Shown: positions 16,825-26,007, counted from the stretch's first letter. The stretch is DNA of 64,000 nt from JBCCQL01 sp039414355 (GCA_039414355.1 JBCDJN010000001.1:1-64000), one strand, 5' to 3'. Translations and numbers: made by a program. Notes: generated by a model not told the origin, from the letters alone.

Positions 16825-18585
16825 TCAGCCCGACGCTGCCGGGGTCACCCGAATCGTGACGCTGGTCTGAATCGCGCCGCGTTTAAATGCCGGCTCCTTG
16901 CCGGCCGCCTGAGGATCGGCGCCGTCCCACGAGTAGGCCCGCACGGTCGTTGTGCCTGGCGATCTTCCTACGATGTCGCCAAACTTACTGACGCTGGCCA
17001 CCGCCGGGTCACTCGATTCCAGGATTACGTTGCACCGCGTGGCGTACGCAGGAACCACGGACCAACTTAGGCTCGTCTGTTCTCCCACTCGGATACGATT
17101 GTGAGACAACTCGATCCGCACCGATTCCACCGGCACATGGGGGTGGGCGGCGAGGACTTCGCCCAGACTCCGGTAGGCGGTGCGTTGCTCCGCGTTCATG
17201 CTGTCGGCGGGGATTCCGCTGCGTCTTCGATGGCCCCAGGAGACGGTGACTTCTCGTTCGCCGGCCTTCTCTAAGGGGTCGCTGTGCACGTCGAAGAATC
17301 GCCCCTCCGGGAAGCGGGCGTTGCCGGCGTAGCGTTTGAACTGCTTATTGAAGGCATACCGGAGCACGCCGGCCGTATCGCTCCACCGGTTGTTGGCGTT
17401 GTACCAGGTGTAGATGTGTTCGCGGTGAGGCGGGCCTCCTTTCGTGGCTTGAGACCAGAACCCCACGCCGTCAACGCGTAACGCCGAAGGGATAGCGACA
17501 CCCGCTGCTTGGCACAGCGTTGGCAAGACGTCCACGACGTCAACAAGCCCTTCGTACACACGTCCACGCTTGCCAGACACGCCCGGACCGGCCAACACCA
17601 GCGGCACGTGCGTGCCGTTGTCTTTCGTGTCGCCCTTCCCGCCGGGGTAGACCGAGCCGCCCGGAAGGTGATGGCGGAACGGCTCCTTGGTGCCGTTGTC
17701 TCCCATGACGACAATCAGGGTGTTGTCCCGCAGCCCAAGCGTCTCCAGGCGGTCAACGACCCGCCCGATGAGCTTGTCCATGTACGCGACCATGTCCGGG
17801 AAGTAACGGCGATCGTCACCGGGACACGCCTTCTGATAGCAGGGCGTATCGGGGAAGCGATCGAATGCGGATGCGGGTTGCGTATCGGGTGTTGGCGTGT
17901 GCTCGTCGTGCACGAGGATCATGGGGTAGTACAGAAAGAACGGCTTGCTCTTGTGGCGATCGATGAAGTCGAGGGCGTGCCGGTTGCAGATATCGGGCCC
18001 GTACCACCGCCGCCCCGTCGCGGGGTCGACCCCGCCCACCTTCTTGTAGTTGACCACGCGGCCGTTAATGACCAAGTCGGGATTCAGGTAACGGCGGCCC
18101 TGGTCCACCACGTCGAAGCAACAGAACTCATCCCACCCAAGCTCAAACAGATAGTCTTTACCGGGAGTCTCAGGAGTGCCGCGGGACTGCTTCCACTTGC
18201 CGAACACACCCGTCGCGTAGCCGGCTCGTTGAAAGAGGTCAGCGATGGTTATCTGAGACGCGTGCAGCGCTTTGGGGCGAACGAAGTTGCGGCTGTTGTA
18301 CTGCCCTGTCATGAGGGCGACTCGCGTCGCCTCACAAAGCGGGTACGCGTGGGAGTCTGTGCAGCGGACCCCCTCGGCGGCCAATGCGTCGATGCGCGGC
18401 GTTGCGAACTCCACGTTAGTAAACGCCCCGCTCTGCTCGCTAAGGCGGTCGGCGCCGTAGGCCGTGACGCCGTAGTGGCCGAGGTCATCGATCAGCACCA
18501 GCACGACATTCATCGGTTCGCCGGCGGAGCACGTCGGCGCCGTCGCCGCGGCAAGGAATCCGATGAGCAGGGCGATCTTGTGCAT
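16825..18585 (-). CDS. secreted S1 sulfatase with non-canonical CxAxR site and C-terminal Ig-like domain
   Basis: A 586-residue protein with a signal peptide (KIALLIGFLAAATAPTCSA). The S1 fold is shown by NVVLVLIDDLGHYG, GKWKQSRG, DRHKSKPFFLYYP and MGDNGTKEPFRHH. The activation motif is CEATR (Cys84), with Ala where Pro is usual. From about residue 480 there is a BIG2/Ig-like segment (RIRVGEQTSLSWSVVP, SSDPAVASVSKFGDIVG). It is the last gene of the seven-gene AHG operon, 115 bp after the kinase, so its sulfate ester probably lies on the same algal glycan. GGGAAGAG precedes the ATG, and an upstream in-frame extension lacks a signal peptide. Confidence 0.9.
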   Translation of the reverse strand: MHKIALLIGFLAAATAPTCSAGEPMNVVLVLIDDLGHYGVTAYGADRLSEQSGAFTNVEFATPRIDALAAEGVRCTDSHAYPLCEATRVALMTGQYNSRNFVRPKALHASQITIADLFQRAGYATGVFGKWKQSRGTPETPGKDYLFELGWDEFCCFDVVDQGRRYLNPDLVINGRVVNYKKVGGVDPATGRRWYGPDICNRHALDFIDRHKSKPFFLYYPMILVHDEHTPTPDTQPASAFDRFPDTPCYQKACPGDDRRYFPDMVAYMDKLIGRVVDRLETLGLRDNTLIVVMGDNGTKEPFRHHLPGGSVYPGGKGDTKDNGTHVPLVLAGPGVSGKRGRVYEGLVDVVDVLPTLCQAAGVAIPSALRVDGVGFWSQATKGGPPHREHIYTWYNANNRWSDTAGVLRYAFNKQFKRYAGNARFPEGRFFDVHSDPLEKAGEREVTVSWGHRRRSGIPADSMNAEQRTAYRSLGEVLAAHPHVPVESVRIELSHNRIRVGEQTSLSWSVVPAYATRCNVILESSDPAVASVSKFGDIVGRSPGTTTVRAYSWDGADPQAAGKEPAFKRGAIQTSVTIRVTPAASG

Positions 18586-18700
18586 TCTCTTCCCGGTGTT
18601 TGCAACCGTTGGTAGTCCGACCAAGGTTCCCGAAGTCAGTGTGGCGGAGCCGACAAAGCGGTCGGAAAGCGGCTGGCGTGACGCCACACCCGGGTCGCCG

Positions 18701-19801
18701 TCACCGGTCAACGCGGGCGGATCCGCCGGCCACAAGCTTCTCAACCTCCGCGAGGGTCGCCATCGACGTGTCGCCGGGCGTGGTCATCGCCAAAGCCCCG
18801 TGAGCGGCGCCGTACTCAACCGCGGCCTGCGCGTCTTTGCCTTGCAGAAGGGCGTAGATAAGTCCGGATGCGAAGCTGTCTCCGCCACCGACGCGGTCGA
18901 AGATCTCTAGCCCGTCTCTCTGCCGAGCCTGGAACACCCGGCCGTTGTGCCAACAGAGCGCACACCAATCGTTCACGCTCGCTGAATGAACCGTCCGCAG
19001 CGTCGTAGCGATCACTTTGAAATTGGGATACTCGCTCGATGCTCGCTCCATCATCGATTGATAGCCTTCCAGAGGCAGCTGCGACAGCTCTTTGTCGGCG
19101 CCCTCCACCTCAAGACCAAGGCAAGCCGTGAAGTCTTCTTCATTGCCAAACATCACGTCAACGAGCGGCGCAAGGCAGCGATTGACCTCCCGCGCGCGAT
19201 CGACGCCGCCAGAATCCTTCCAGAGCGACGGCCGATAGTTCAAGTCGTAGGACGTGATGGCCCCGTACTTGCGGGCCGCGGTCAACGCTTCCTCGGCGAC
19301 TCGGGGCGTGCTGTCAGACAGAGCGGCAAAAACCCCGCCCGTATGGAGCCATCGGGCGCCGCGGGCGCCGAACACTTCATCCCAGTCGATCTCTCCGGGA
19401 CGCATCTGAGACGCCGCGGTGTGGGCGCGGTCGCTGCAGCCCACCGCGCCACGCACGCCAAAGCCGCGTTCGGTAAAATTGAGTCCGTTGCGTGCCGAGC
19501 GGCCGACGCCGTCGAACGACTTCCAGTGAACCAGCCCCGTGTCGACGCCGCCCTGGAGCATGAGGTCCTCAACGAGCCGGCCGACTTCGTTATCGACAAG
19601 CGCCGTCAAAATCGCGGTACGCATGCCGAAGCAGCGTCGCAACCCCCGCGCCACGTTGTACTCGCCACCGCCCTCCCACACGCGGAATTGCCTGGCGGTA
19701 CGGACCCGCCCTTCGCCCGGGTCGAGGCGCAGCATCACCTCGCCGAGAGAGACGAGGTCGTACCGGCAAGCATCGGCGGGGTTGATGGTCAGTTGTGGCA
19801 T
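18701..19801 (-). CDS. kdgK: PfkB-family sugar kinase, probable 2-keto-3-deoxygluconate kinase
   Basis: A 366-residue cytoplasmic ribokinase-fold enzyme. It opens LVSLGEVMLRLDPGEG, has the substrate-lid region WEGGGEYNVARGL, and ends with the ATP-site motif FDRVGGGDSFASG, whose catalytic base is Asp308. GGGD replaces the more frequent GAGD. In agar catabolism this step converts 2-keto-3-deoxygluconate to KDPG. The assignment rests on the fold plus neighbours (cycloisomerase, SDR, dehydrogenase); the KDPG aldolase is encoded at 52.7 kb. Another sugar acid cannot be excluded. Confidence 0.85.
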   Translation of the reverse strand: MPQLTINPADACRYDLVSLGEVMLRLDPGEGRVRTARQFRVWEGGGEYNVARGLRRCFGMRTAILTALVDNEVGRLVEDLMLQGGVDTGLVHWKSFDGVGRSARNGLNFTERGFGVRGAVGCSDRAHTAASQMRPGEIDWDEVFGARGARWLHTGGVFAALSDSTPRVAEEALTAARKYGAITSYDLNYRPSLWKDSGGVDRAREVNRCLAPLVDVMFGNEEDFTACLGLEVEGADKELSQLPLEGYQSMMERASSEYPNFKVIATTLRTVHSASVNDWCALCWHNGRVFQARQRDGLEIFDRVGGGDSFASGLIYALLQGKDAQAAVEYGAAHGALAMTTPGDTSMATLAEVEKLVAGGSARVDR

Positions 19802-19905
19802 GTTGCTTGCCCGGTATCTGTTGCGCCGACGAGCGCGAACCGCGGTCTCTCAGGCTCACCGGAGGTTAGCGGATCGGGACCGAAGTGGGGGGCGCCGGTT
19901 CCGGC

Positions 19906-21057
19906 TCACGCAAGCGAGTCGGCCAAGGCGTCAGCCGGCACACGGCGTCTGCCGTTGATAACCTTGCGCGAGACGCGGTGGCGCTCCATGCGATCCCAGT
20001 CGATCTCCACGCCGTGCCCCACCCGATCCGAGGCGAACGCGTACCCGTCCGAGATCTGCAGCGGGTGGACCAGGTAGTCATCGATTCGAAACGCGTGGAT
20101 CTCAAGCAGCGACGCATTTGGGATCGCCGCCAGGCAACTCACGTGCAGGTCTTGGATGCCGTGCGTCGTCACGTTGCGGTTGTGGGCCTCGGCCAAGTGA
20201 GCCACCTTCAGCATAGCGGTGATCCCACCGACGTTCGAGATATCGATGTCGGGGAAAGAGATCCCGCCATCGGCGATGATCCGCTGGAACTCGTAGATGG
20301 TGTGCAGGTTCTCGCCGGACGCGACGGGTATCGGCCCCTCGGTTTCAATGCGGCGGTTCCCTTCGACATCGTCCGGGATGGTGGGCTCCTCGAGCCAGTA
20401 GACGCCGTACTCCGCGAACGCATGAGACGCCTGAATCGCCTTCTCGACGCTCCACTTCATGTTGGCGTCGACCATTAGCTTCTTGTCGTCACCCAGCAGG
20501 TTTCGGACCGCGGCGACGCGCTGGCACTCTTCGACGATCGACTCACGGCCGACCTTGATCTTCACTGCGTTCAGACCCGCCTCGAGGAACCCCGCGGTCT
20601 GCTTCAGCAGTTCGTCGATCGACATGTGGAAGTCGATGCCGCCGCCGTAGGCTTCGGCCTTGCTGTCTTCGCCGCCCAGGAACCGCCAAAGCGGCTCTTG
20701 GGCGAGCCGGGCCTTGAGGTCCCATAGGGCGATGTCGACCGCAGACATTGCGAACGAGGCGATCCCGCCACGGCCGACGTAGTGGGTCGCCCACCACATC
20801 TTCTTCCACAGGTGCTCGATCCGCCGTGGGTCTTCGCCAATGAGGATGGGCGCAACGCTGTCCTCCAGCATCGCCGTTACCGAGGTCCCGCCGGTCTGGC
20901 CAACCGTGTACGTGTAACCCATGCCGGCGGCGCCGTCGTCGGTGCGGAGGGTTACGACGATCAGCGAGAAGTCACGCTGCGTGCCGTGAATCGCGTCTGC
21001 CAGCGGCTGAGCCAGCGGCACGTGGAAGAGCTGGATTTCTACTTGTGCGATTTTCAT
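19906..21057 (-). CDS. mandelate racemase/enolase superfamily enzyme, probable 3,6-anhydro-L-galactonate cycloisomerase
   Basis: A 383-residue cytoplasmic enzyme. The capping domain (1-130) is followed by the TIM barrel with all the general residues: Lys166-x-Lys168 (AVKIKVG), metal ligands Asp197 (DANMKW), Glu223 or Glu224 (EEP) and Glu249 (GEN), and a His299-based end-of-barrel site (TTHGIQDLH). The known agar pathway uses a member of this superfamily to open anhydrogalactonate to 2-keto-3-deoxygalactonate. The gene is 39 bp after the aldehyde dehydrogenase that would make its substrate. A sugar-acid dehydratase is the alternative. ATG at 21057 was preferred to TTG at 21066. Confidence 0.85.
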   Translation of the reverse strand: MKIAQVEIQLFHVPLAQPLADAIHGTQRDFSLIVVTLRTDDGAAGMGYTYTVGQTGGTSVTAMLEDSVAPILIGEDPRRIEHLWKKMWWATHYVGRGGIASFAMSAVDIALWDLKARLAQEPLWRFLGGEDSKAEAYGGGIDFHMSIDELLKQTAGFLEAGLNAVKIKVGRESIVEECQRVAAVRNLLGDDKKLMVDANMKWSVEKAIQASHAFAEYGVYWLEEPTIPDDVEGNRRIETEGPIPVASGENLHTIYEFQRIIADGGISFPDIDISNVGGITAMLKVAHLAEAHNRNVTTHGIQDLHVSCLAAIPNASLLEIHAFRIDDYLVHPLQISDGYAFASDRVGHGVEIDWDRMERHRVSRKVINGRRRVPADALADSLA

Positions 21058-21096
21058 GTCGTTCAACTAATGCCCGCTTGCTAACACGACGCCTGA

Positions 21097-22560
21097 TCAA
21101 CCGAAGTTGACGTACATCGTCTTTTTCTCCAGGTAGTTCTCCATGCCGTACTTCCCATCCTCGCCGCCCGTGCCGCTGAGCTTGTGCCCGTTGTGGAACC
21201 CCTGCCGTTGCTCGCCCATCGGTCGGTTGACGTAGATCTCACCGAACTCAAGCTCCGCAACCGCTCGCTGCACGCTCACCAAGTCGCGGGTGAACAGGAA
21301 TGCCGCAAGGCCGAAGTCGCTGTCGTTTGCCAGGCTGAGCGCCTCCTCGTAGCTCGATACCCGCATGATGGGGCTCACCACGCCGAAGGCTTCTTCACGC
21401 ATCACGGCCATCTCGTGCGTGCACTCGGTGAGCACCGTCGGCTCGTACCAGTGGCCACGCCCGAACTGTTCGCCGGTCGGCCGCTTGCCGCCCACCACAA
21501 CGCGAGCCCCGTCTGACGCCGCGGCTGAGACCATCTGCTCAAGGCGACTGGTCTCTTCGGCGTTCACCTTGGGGCCAATGTCGGTCGTCTCGTCCATCGG
21601 GTCGCCCAGCCGCAATGCCGAGACCCGGGTGCAGTACTTGTCGACGAACTCGTCGTACACTGCATCGTGGATGTAAAACCGCTCGGGACATGTGCAAACC
21701 TGCCCGCTGTTAAGGTGCCGCGACACGACAGCGGCGTCGACGGCTTTGTCGATGTCGCCATCGGCTAGCAGAATGAACGGCGCCTTGCCGCCGAGTTCCA
21801 GCCGCACCGCAGTGAGCCGATCGGCGGCGGTGCGGAAGATCTGCTGGCCGGTCTGCGTTGACCCCGTCATGGTTACCAGTCGCGTCAGTCGATTGGTGAC
21901 CAGCTCCTGGCCCATCGTCGAGCCACCACCCGTGACCAGGTTCAGAACACCGGGCGGGATGCCGGCTTGCTCGGCTAGCTCGCCGAGGCAGAGCACCGCC
22001 ACGGGCGTGACTGAGGGCGGCTTGACCACCATCACATTGCCTGTTGTGAGTGCCGGACCGATCTTTCGGCACGCCAACGCGAGCGGAAAGTTCCAAGCGG
22101 CAATGCCAACCGTGACGCCGTAGGGAACCTTGTGAATCTGGATGTGCTCGCTGGGCAGGTCGGAAGGCAGGATATCGCCCTCGATCCGCCGGGCCGACTG
22201 CGCTGGGAAGTTGATGAAGTCGGCCGAGACGTCAACCTCGCCGAGCGCCAGGCCGTAAGTCTTGCCCATCTCGCGGACCAGCACCTTGGCGAGCCGCTCG
22301 CGGTTCTCGCGGATTAGCTCGGCGAACCGGATCAGCAACGCGCCACGCTCAACGGCCGGCATGGCCGCCCACGCGGCCTTCGCTTTCTCGGCCGCCTCCA
22401 ACGCGGCAACCGCGTCGGCGACGCCGCCGTTGGGAACGGCGTAGATCACCTCTTCGTTGGTCGGGTTCTCAACGGCGATCTCCCCGCCCGATTCGGCATC
22501 GACGAAGCGACCATCGATGTACATCCGATGCAGTCGGTTGTCTTCGGCAAGTCTGCTCAT
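21097..22560 (-). CDS. NAD(P)-dependent aldehyde dehydrogenase, probable 3,6-anhydro-L-galactose dehydrogenase
   Basis: A 487-residue cytoplasmic ALDH. Cofactor-binding IAAWNFPLAL and MTGSTQTGQQI are present, with the general base Glu255 (LELGGKAP) and the catalytic Cys289 (NSGQVCTCPERF). The C-terminus (HNGHKLSGTGGEDGKYGMENYL) resembles lactaldehyde dehydrogenase AldA and the AHG dehydrogenases of agar degraders, which oxidise AHG to 3,6-anhydrogalactonate. Context supports that reaction: the cycloisomerase follows and the SDR precedes. The start at 22560 has GGCGGAG upstream; a longer start at 22581 exists. Confidence 0.87.
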   Translation of the reverse strand: MSRLAEDNRLHRMYIDGRFVDAESGGEIAVENPTNEEVIYAVPNGGVADAVAALEAAEKAKAAWAAMPAVERGALLIRFAELIRENRERLAKVLVREMGKTYGLALGEVDVSADFINFPAQSARRIEGDILPSDLPSEHIQIHKVPYGVTVGIAAWNFPLALACRKIGPALTTGNVMVVKPPSVTPVAVLCLGELAEQAGIPPGVLNLVTGGGSTMGQELVTNRLTRLVTMTGSTQTGQQIFRTAADRLTAVRLELGGKAPFILLADGDIDKAVDAAVVSRHLNSGQVCTCPERFYIHDAVYDEFVDKYCTRVSALRLGDPMDETTDIGPKVNAEETSRLEQMVSAAASDGARVVVGGKRPTGEQFGRGHWYEPTVLTECTHEMAVMREEAFGVVSPIMRVSSYEEALSLANDSDFGLAAFLFTRDLVSVQRAVAELEFGEIYVNRPMGEQRQGFHNGHKLSGTGGEDGKYGMENYLEKKTMYVNFG

Positions 22561-22596
22561 GCGATTTGCTCCGCCATCCAAGACTTAGGCTGGGCT

Positions 22597-23367
22597 CTAG
22601 CGCCCCATCCAACCGCCATCGACAAGAAGCGTGGCCCCGTGAACGTAGTCCGAAGCGGTCGACGCCAGGAACACCACAGGTCCGACAAAGTCGCCTGGCT
22701 CACCCCAGCGTCCGGCAGGGATTCGCGAGAGTATCTGCTCGCTCCGCACGGGGTCGTCGCGGAGCGCCTGCGTGTTGTCGGTAGCGATGTAGCCGGGGGC
22801 GATCGCATTGACGTTCACGCCCCGCGACGCCCACTCATTCGCCAAGGCCATCGTCAACTGACCGATGCCGCCCTTGCTGGCGGCGTAGCCGGGAACCGTG
22901 ATCCCGCCTTGGAAAGTGAGGAGCGAAGCCGTGAAGATGATCTTGCCAGCGCCGCGTTCCAGCATCGGCCCGCCGAGTTCCCGCGACAGGACGAACTGCG
23001 AGTTAAGGTTCACCTCGACAACCTTGTCCCAGTACTCGTCTGGGTGCTCGGCGGCCGGCCGGCGGAGGATCGTGCCGGCGTTGTTGACGAGGATGTCGAT
23101 CCGCTGGTTATCCTCGAGCGCTTGAGCGGCAAAGGCCCGCACCGCGTCGCGGCTTGCGAAGTCGCAGGAGTACCCGCGGAAGCTACGCCCCAGGGCTTGG
23201 ACCTCGTCGCCCACCGTGCTCGACCCATCGCCAAGCGTGGCCGAGACTCCAACGATGTCGGCGCCGGCCTCGGCCAGCCCAACCGCCATCGCCTTGCCGA
23301 TGCCGCGCGAGCAGCCGGTCACAAGTGCCGTCTTGCCGTCGAGTGAGAAGAAGTCGAGCACGCTCAT
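22597..23367 (-). CDS. KduD-like short-chain dehydrogenase, probable ketodeoxy-sugar-acid C5 oxidoreductase
   Basis: A 256-residue classical SDR. The cofactor motif TGCSRGIG is at 17-24, NNAG near 95-98, and the active-site triad is Ser148 (TASLL), Tyr161 and Lys165 (YAASK). It resembles 2-deoxy-D-gluconate 3-dehydrogenase (KduD). In the described AHG pathway two dehydrogenases convert 2-keto-3-deoxy-L-galactonate through the 2,5-diketo acid to 2-keto-3-deoxy-D-gluconate; this SDR and the adjacent zinc-type enzyme are the obvious pair. Which one oxidises and which one reduces cannot be told. An in-frame 25-residue upstream extension looks non-coding. Confidence 0.88.
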   Translation of the reverse strand: MSVLDFFSLDGKTALVTGCSRGIGKAMAVGLAEAGADIVGVSATLGDGSSTVGDEVQALGRSFRGYSCDFASRDAVRAFAAQALEDNQRIDILVNNAGTILRRPAAEHPDEYWDKVVEVNLNSQFVLSRELGGPMLERGAGKIIFTASLLTFQGGITVPGYAASKGGIGQLTMALANEWASRGVNVNAIAPGYIATDNTQALRDDPVRSEQILSRIPAGRWGEPGDFVGPVVFLASTASDYVHGATLLVDGGWMGR

Positions 23368-23462
23368 GGAGATGGGTTGAGGGGGGAAGTGAGTTCGATG
23401 CGTTGACGGGTTTAGGGGCTGATGCGTTGTCGGGCTCGCCAAACCGCGGAATCCTTAGCCGT

Positions 23463-24476
23463 CTATTGGCAATCGATCAGGTACTTCACGCCGTCTGGAT
23501 TTCCATCGATGGTCTCAAACACCTGTTGCACTTCCGTAATCGGGCTCACTTGCGTGATAAGCCGATCAAGGTGCAGCTTGCCGGCCGCGGCGAGTTCGAT
23601 CGCTTCGTCGAAGTCGCATTCTTCGTAGAGCCGCGCGCCGATCAGCCGAAGCTCCGACCAGAAGAAGCGGAACAGGTTCACGGGTTTGGGCTGCGGGTGC
23701 ACGGCCACCATGACGATGCGGCCGCGGGCGCAGCCGAGCTCGGTCATCACTTCGGCGCCCTGCTGCGAGCCCGAAACCTCAAACACGCAATCCGCCATCC
23801 CGCCGTCAGTCAGCTCGGCCACCGCTTTGACCGCATCGGTCTCACTGGGATTGATCGTTTCCATTCCCAACTCACTTGCGAGCGTGAGCCGTGACTCGTT
23901 CACCTCGAGCAAGATGACCCGGGCGCCGCGGTCGGCGGCAACCAGGGCGATCAACAATCCGATCGGCCCACCGCCGATGACTACGCACACCTCACCGGGC
24001 GCCACCTCGCCAAGGCGAACGTCGTGGCACGCCACGGCAGCCGGTTCAATCATCGCCCCGTGCGTCATCGGCATGCCCTCGGGCAGCCGATGGAGCGTGT
24101 AGCCCGGCACGGTCCAGGAGGACTGCATGCCGCCGGGCAGGTCGATGCCGATGAACTTGAGTTGCTTGCCGATGTGCGCGGCTCCACGGTCGTAAGCGGC
24201 GGCGTCACCAAACAGCAGCGGTCGGACCGCCACCCGGTCGCCAACGGCAACCCTGGTCACACCGGCGCCAACCTCCGCCACGGTCGCCGACGCCTCGTGC
24301 CCAATGATCTGCGGCGGCGCCACCCGGGCGTCCATCGCCCCGTGGAAGATATGCATGTCGGTCCCGCAGACGCCGCAGTAAGCAACGTCGAGACGGACCT
24401 CTCCGTCGCGAGGCGCGACGGGCTGGGTCTCGGCGACCGAGATCGTTCGCTGACCGTCGTACTTGGCTGAAGGCAT
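23463..24476 (-). CDS. zinc-type alcohol dehydrogenase (MDR family), probable ketodeoxygalactonate dehydrogenase
   Basis: A 337-residue medium-chain dehydrogenase. Catalytic zinc ligands are visible at Cys37 (CGVCGTDMH) and His60-Glu61 (GHEA), and the NAD site is VVIGGGPIGLLIALVA. The four-cysteine structural-zinc loop is absent; the segment LLFGDAAAYDRGAAHIG replaces it. It is the second gene of the AHG operon, between the GntR regulator and the SDR, and probably works with the SDR to invert C5 of the ketodeoxy acid. An alternative ATG at 24554, 3 bp after the regulator stop, would add 26 residues; neither start has a good ribosome-binding site. Confidence 0.87.
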   Translation of the reverse strand: MPSAKYDGQRTISVAETQPVAPRDGEVRLDVAYCGVCGTDMHIFHGAMDARVAPPQIIGHEASATVAEVGAGVTRVAVGDRVAVRPLLFGDAAAYDRGAAHIGKQLKFIGIDLPGGMQSSWTVPGYTLHRLPEGMPMTHGAMIEPAAVACHDVRLGEVAPGEVCVVIGGGPIGLLIALVAADRGARVILLEVNESRLTLASELGMETINPSETDAVKAVAELTDGGMADCVFEVSGSQQGAEVMTELGCARGRIVMVAVHPQPKPVNLFRFFWSELRLIGARLYEECDFDEAIELAAAGKLHLDRLITQVSPITEVQQVFETIDGNPDGVKYLIDCQ

Positions 24477-24557
24477 CGGGCTGAATCGCTTACTCAAGAC
24501 AAGGGGGCGCGGTGGCAGGTCGAACGTCGTGTCCTCCGCCGCCGGTCGTTTCATCCG

Positions 24558-25157
24558 CTAACGGATGTTCTGCATCAGCTCCTCCTCAAGCACTGCGCCG
24601 TCACCTTCCTCTAGCGCACGAAACACGCGGGCGTGCTCTTCATGCACGTCGGCCAGCACATCAAACCTCTCGTAGGCGAGCGCCATGCGGGAGCAGAGCT
24701 GCTTCCAAGCCGGGACAAGGTTCTCACCGCCACAAGCAAGCAGGATGGTTTCATGGAACGCCAGGTCGCACCGCTTAACGGCCGCCAGGTTGTTGGCCGT
24801 GCACGCAACTCGCAGCTCGTCCAGCGCCGACCGCACCTGCTCAAGCGCGTCAGCCGAGACCGGCAGGCCGAACTTTCGCACCACGTAGAGCTCAATCTGC
24901 CGACGGAGCTTGGTGATGAACTCACGGTCGGACTGATCAGGCGGATGCTGGACGGTCACCCCGCGGTTCGGCTCGTAAGCCAGGTAGCCCTCGTTCGCCA
25001 GTTGCAAGAACGCGTCGCGCACGGGCCCACGGCTCACGCCGAATCGGCTCGCTAACTCCGCCTCCCGAAGCACCTTCCCGGGAGCAAACGCCCCCGAGAG
25101 GACCTCGTCACGGAGTTGCACCGTGACCTGTTCGCGAATGGTTCTCGAGATGGGCAC
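24558..25157 (-). CDS. GntR-family regulator, FadR subfamily (first copy)
   Basis: A 199-residue transcription factor. The winged HTH (about 5-70) includes RTIREQVTVQLRDEVLSG, REAELASRFGVSRGPVRDA and LAYEPNRGVTV. The rest is an all-helical FCD ligand domain with the usual metal-site Asp and His residues (DLAFHETIL, HEEHARVF). FCD regulators usually bind sugar acids or other organic acids. It heads the AHG operon and a TTGTTAACAA dyad lies 49 bp before its start, so it probably represses its own operon until an AHG or galactonate derivative appears. The GTG start at 25157 matches the N-terminus of the second GntR protein; an ATG at 25298 would add an unconserved stretch spanning the operator. 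Confidence 0.88.
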   Translation of the reverse strand: MPISRTIREQVTVQLRDEVLSGAFAPGKVLREAELASRFGVSRGPVRDAFLQLANEGYLAYEPNRGVTVQHPPDQSDREFITKLRRQIELYVVRKFGLPVSADALEQVRSALDELRVACTANNLAAVKRCDLAFHETILLACGGENLVPAWKQLCSRMALAYERFDVLADVHEEHARVFRALEEGDGAVLEEELMQNIR

Positions 25158-25205
25158 CGCTCGGCCTCGCACCGGGTCGACACACTCGTCAGTTGACGAC
25201 TGCAG

Positions 25206-25217
25206 GTTGTTAACAAT
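25206..25217. promoter_or_regulatory. candidate GntR operator, TTGTTAACAA core
   Basis: GTTGTTAACAAT contains a perfect 10-bp palindrome (25207-25216) of the TTGTNNACAA type common for FadR-subfamily regulators. It is 49 bp upstream of the first GntR gene, a normal autoregulatory position. Matching cores occur at 12167-12176 and 45464-45473. Confidence 0.6.
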
Positions 25218-25360
25218 AGACGATGGGCGATTTGCTTTCAAGCAGAAGCTCTGCTCGCGGACCGCAACCTGACCACGTAACGCTGGAAAACCGCGCACAG
25301 AAAGGCTGAGAAGCGCGCAGGCGCGCCCTCAGTCAGCAAGCAGGAGCAAGCAGCCGAAGG

Positions 25361-25966
25361 CTACTGGATGTTCGCCCGCAGGGCCGCGATTGCAGCCTTC
25401 TGGTCACCGGCCCGGATGGCGGAGACGATCGCCGCGTGCTCGCGGTGGCTGTCCATGATGTTGCTGTGCCGTCCGTAGTGCAGCATCATGCGGCTGACGA
25501 TTGGCAGCCAAATTGGGAGCACTTCGGGATTCCCCGAGGTGTCGATGATCGTTCGGTGCAGCGCCATGTCATTCTCGACGATCGCCGCAAGGTCTTCCGC
25601 TTCGCACGCGTTGCGAAGCCGCGCCACCGTCTGATCGAGCTTTTCGATGATCTCGTCAGTGAAGTGCTTAAACGCGTTCTTCAGGGCGAACTCTTCTACT
25701 TGCCTACGCAAGCCGACCAGCAGCGACTGCGTCTCTGGCTTCACCGCCGCCACACGGACCCCGCAGTTGGGCTTCGCGACTAGCAAGCCTTCCTGCGTGA
25801 GCTGCAGCAGCGCATCCCGGATAGGCGCGCGGCTAACGCTGTACTGCTTAGCGAGCGCGTGCTCGCGCAGGCTTGTGCCCTCAGTCAGCCGGCCGGACAA
25901 GACATCGGCCCGGATTCGGTCGGCGACTTGCTCACGGATCGTGCGTGCGACCGGGATTTCGGACAT
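25361..25966 (-). CDS. GntR-family regulator, FadR subfamily (second copy)
   Basis: A 201-residue paralogue of the first regulator. The HTH has ARTIREQVADRIRADVLSG, REHALAKQYSVSRAPIRDA and LVAKPNCGVRV; the FCD domain has DMALHRTIIDTSG and DSHREHAAIV. It is divergent from the agarase operon at 26.2 kb, and a dyad at 26008-26021 lies between them, 42 bp before this start and about 194 bp before the agarase gene. Control of the divergent operon and of itself is the natural reading. The ATG at 25966 has GAGG upstream; an ORF extension to 26041 runs through the operator. Confidence 0.88.
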   Translation of the reverse strand: MSEIPVARTIREQVADRIRADVLSGRLTEGTSLREHALAKQYSVSRAPIRDALLQLTQEGLLVAKPNCGVRVAAVKPETQSLLVGLRRQVEEFALKNAFKHFTDEIIEKLDQTVARLRNACEAEDLAAIVENDMALHRTIIDTSGNPEVLPIWLPIVSRMMLHYGRHSNIMDSHREHAAIVSAIRAGDQKAAIAALRANIQ

Positions 25967-26007
25967 TCCACGCCTCACGGGGTGCGATGCTTGACAGCCG
26001 TTTTGTA

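Noticed and set aside
17509..20077. Two plus-strand open frames of over 360 codons (17509-18615 and 18986-20077)
   Set aside because: They are antisense to the sulfatase, kinase and cycloisomerase genes, whose catalytic residues are intact. No motif was seen in the plus-strand frames.
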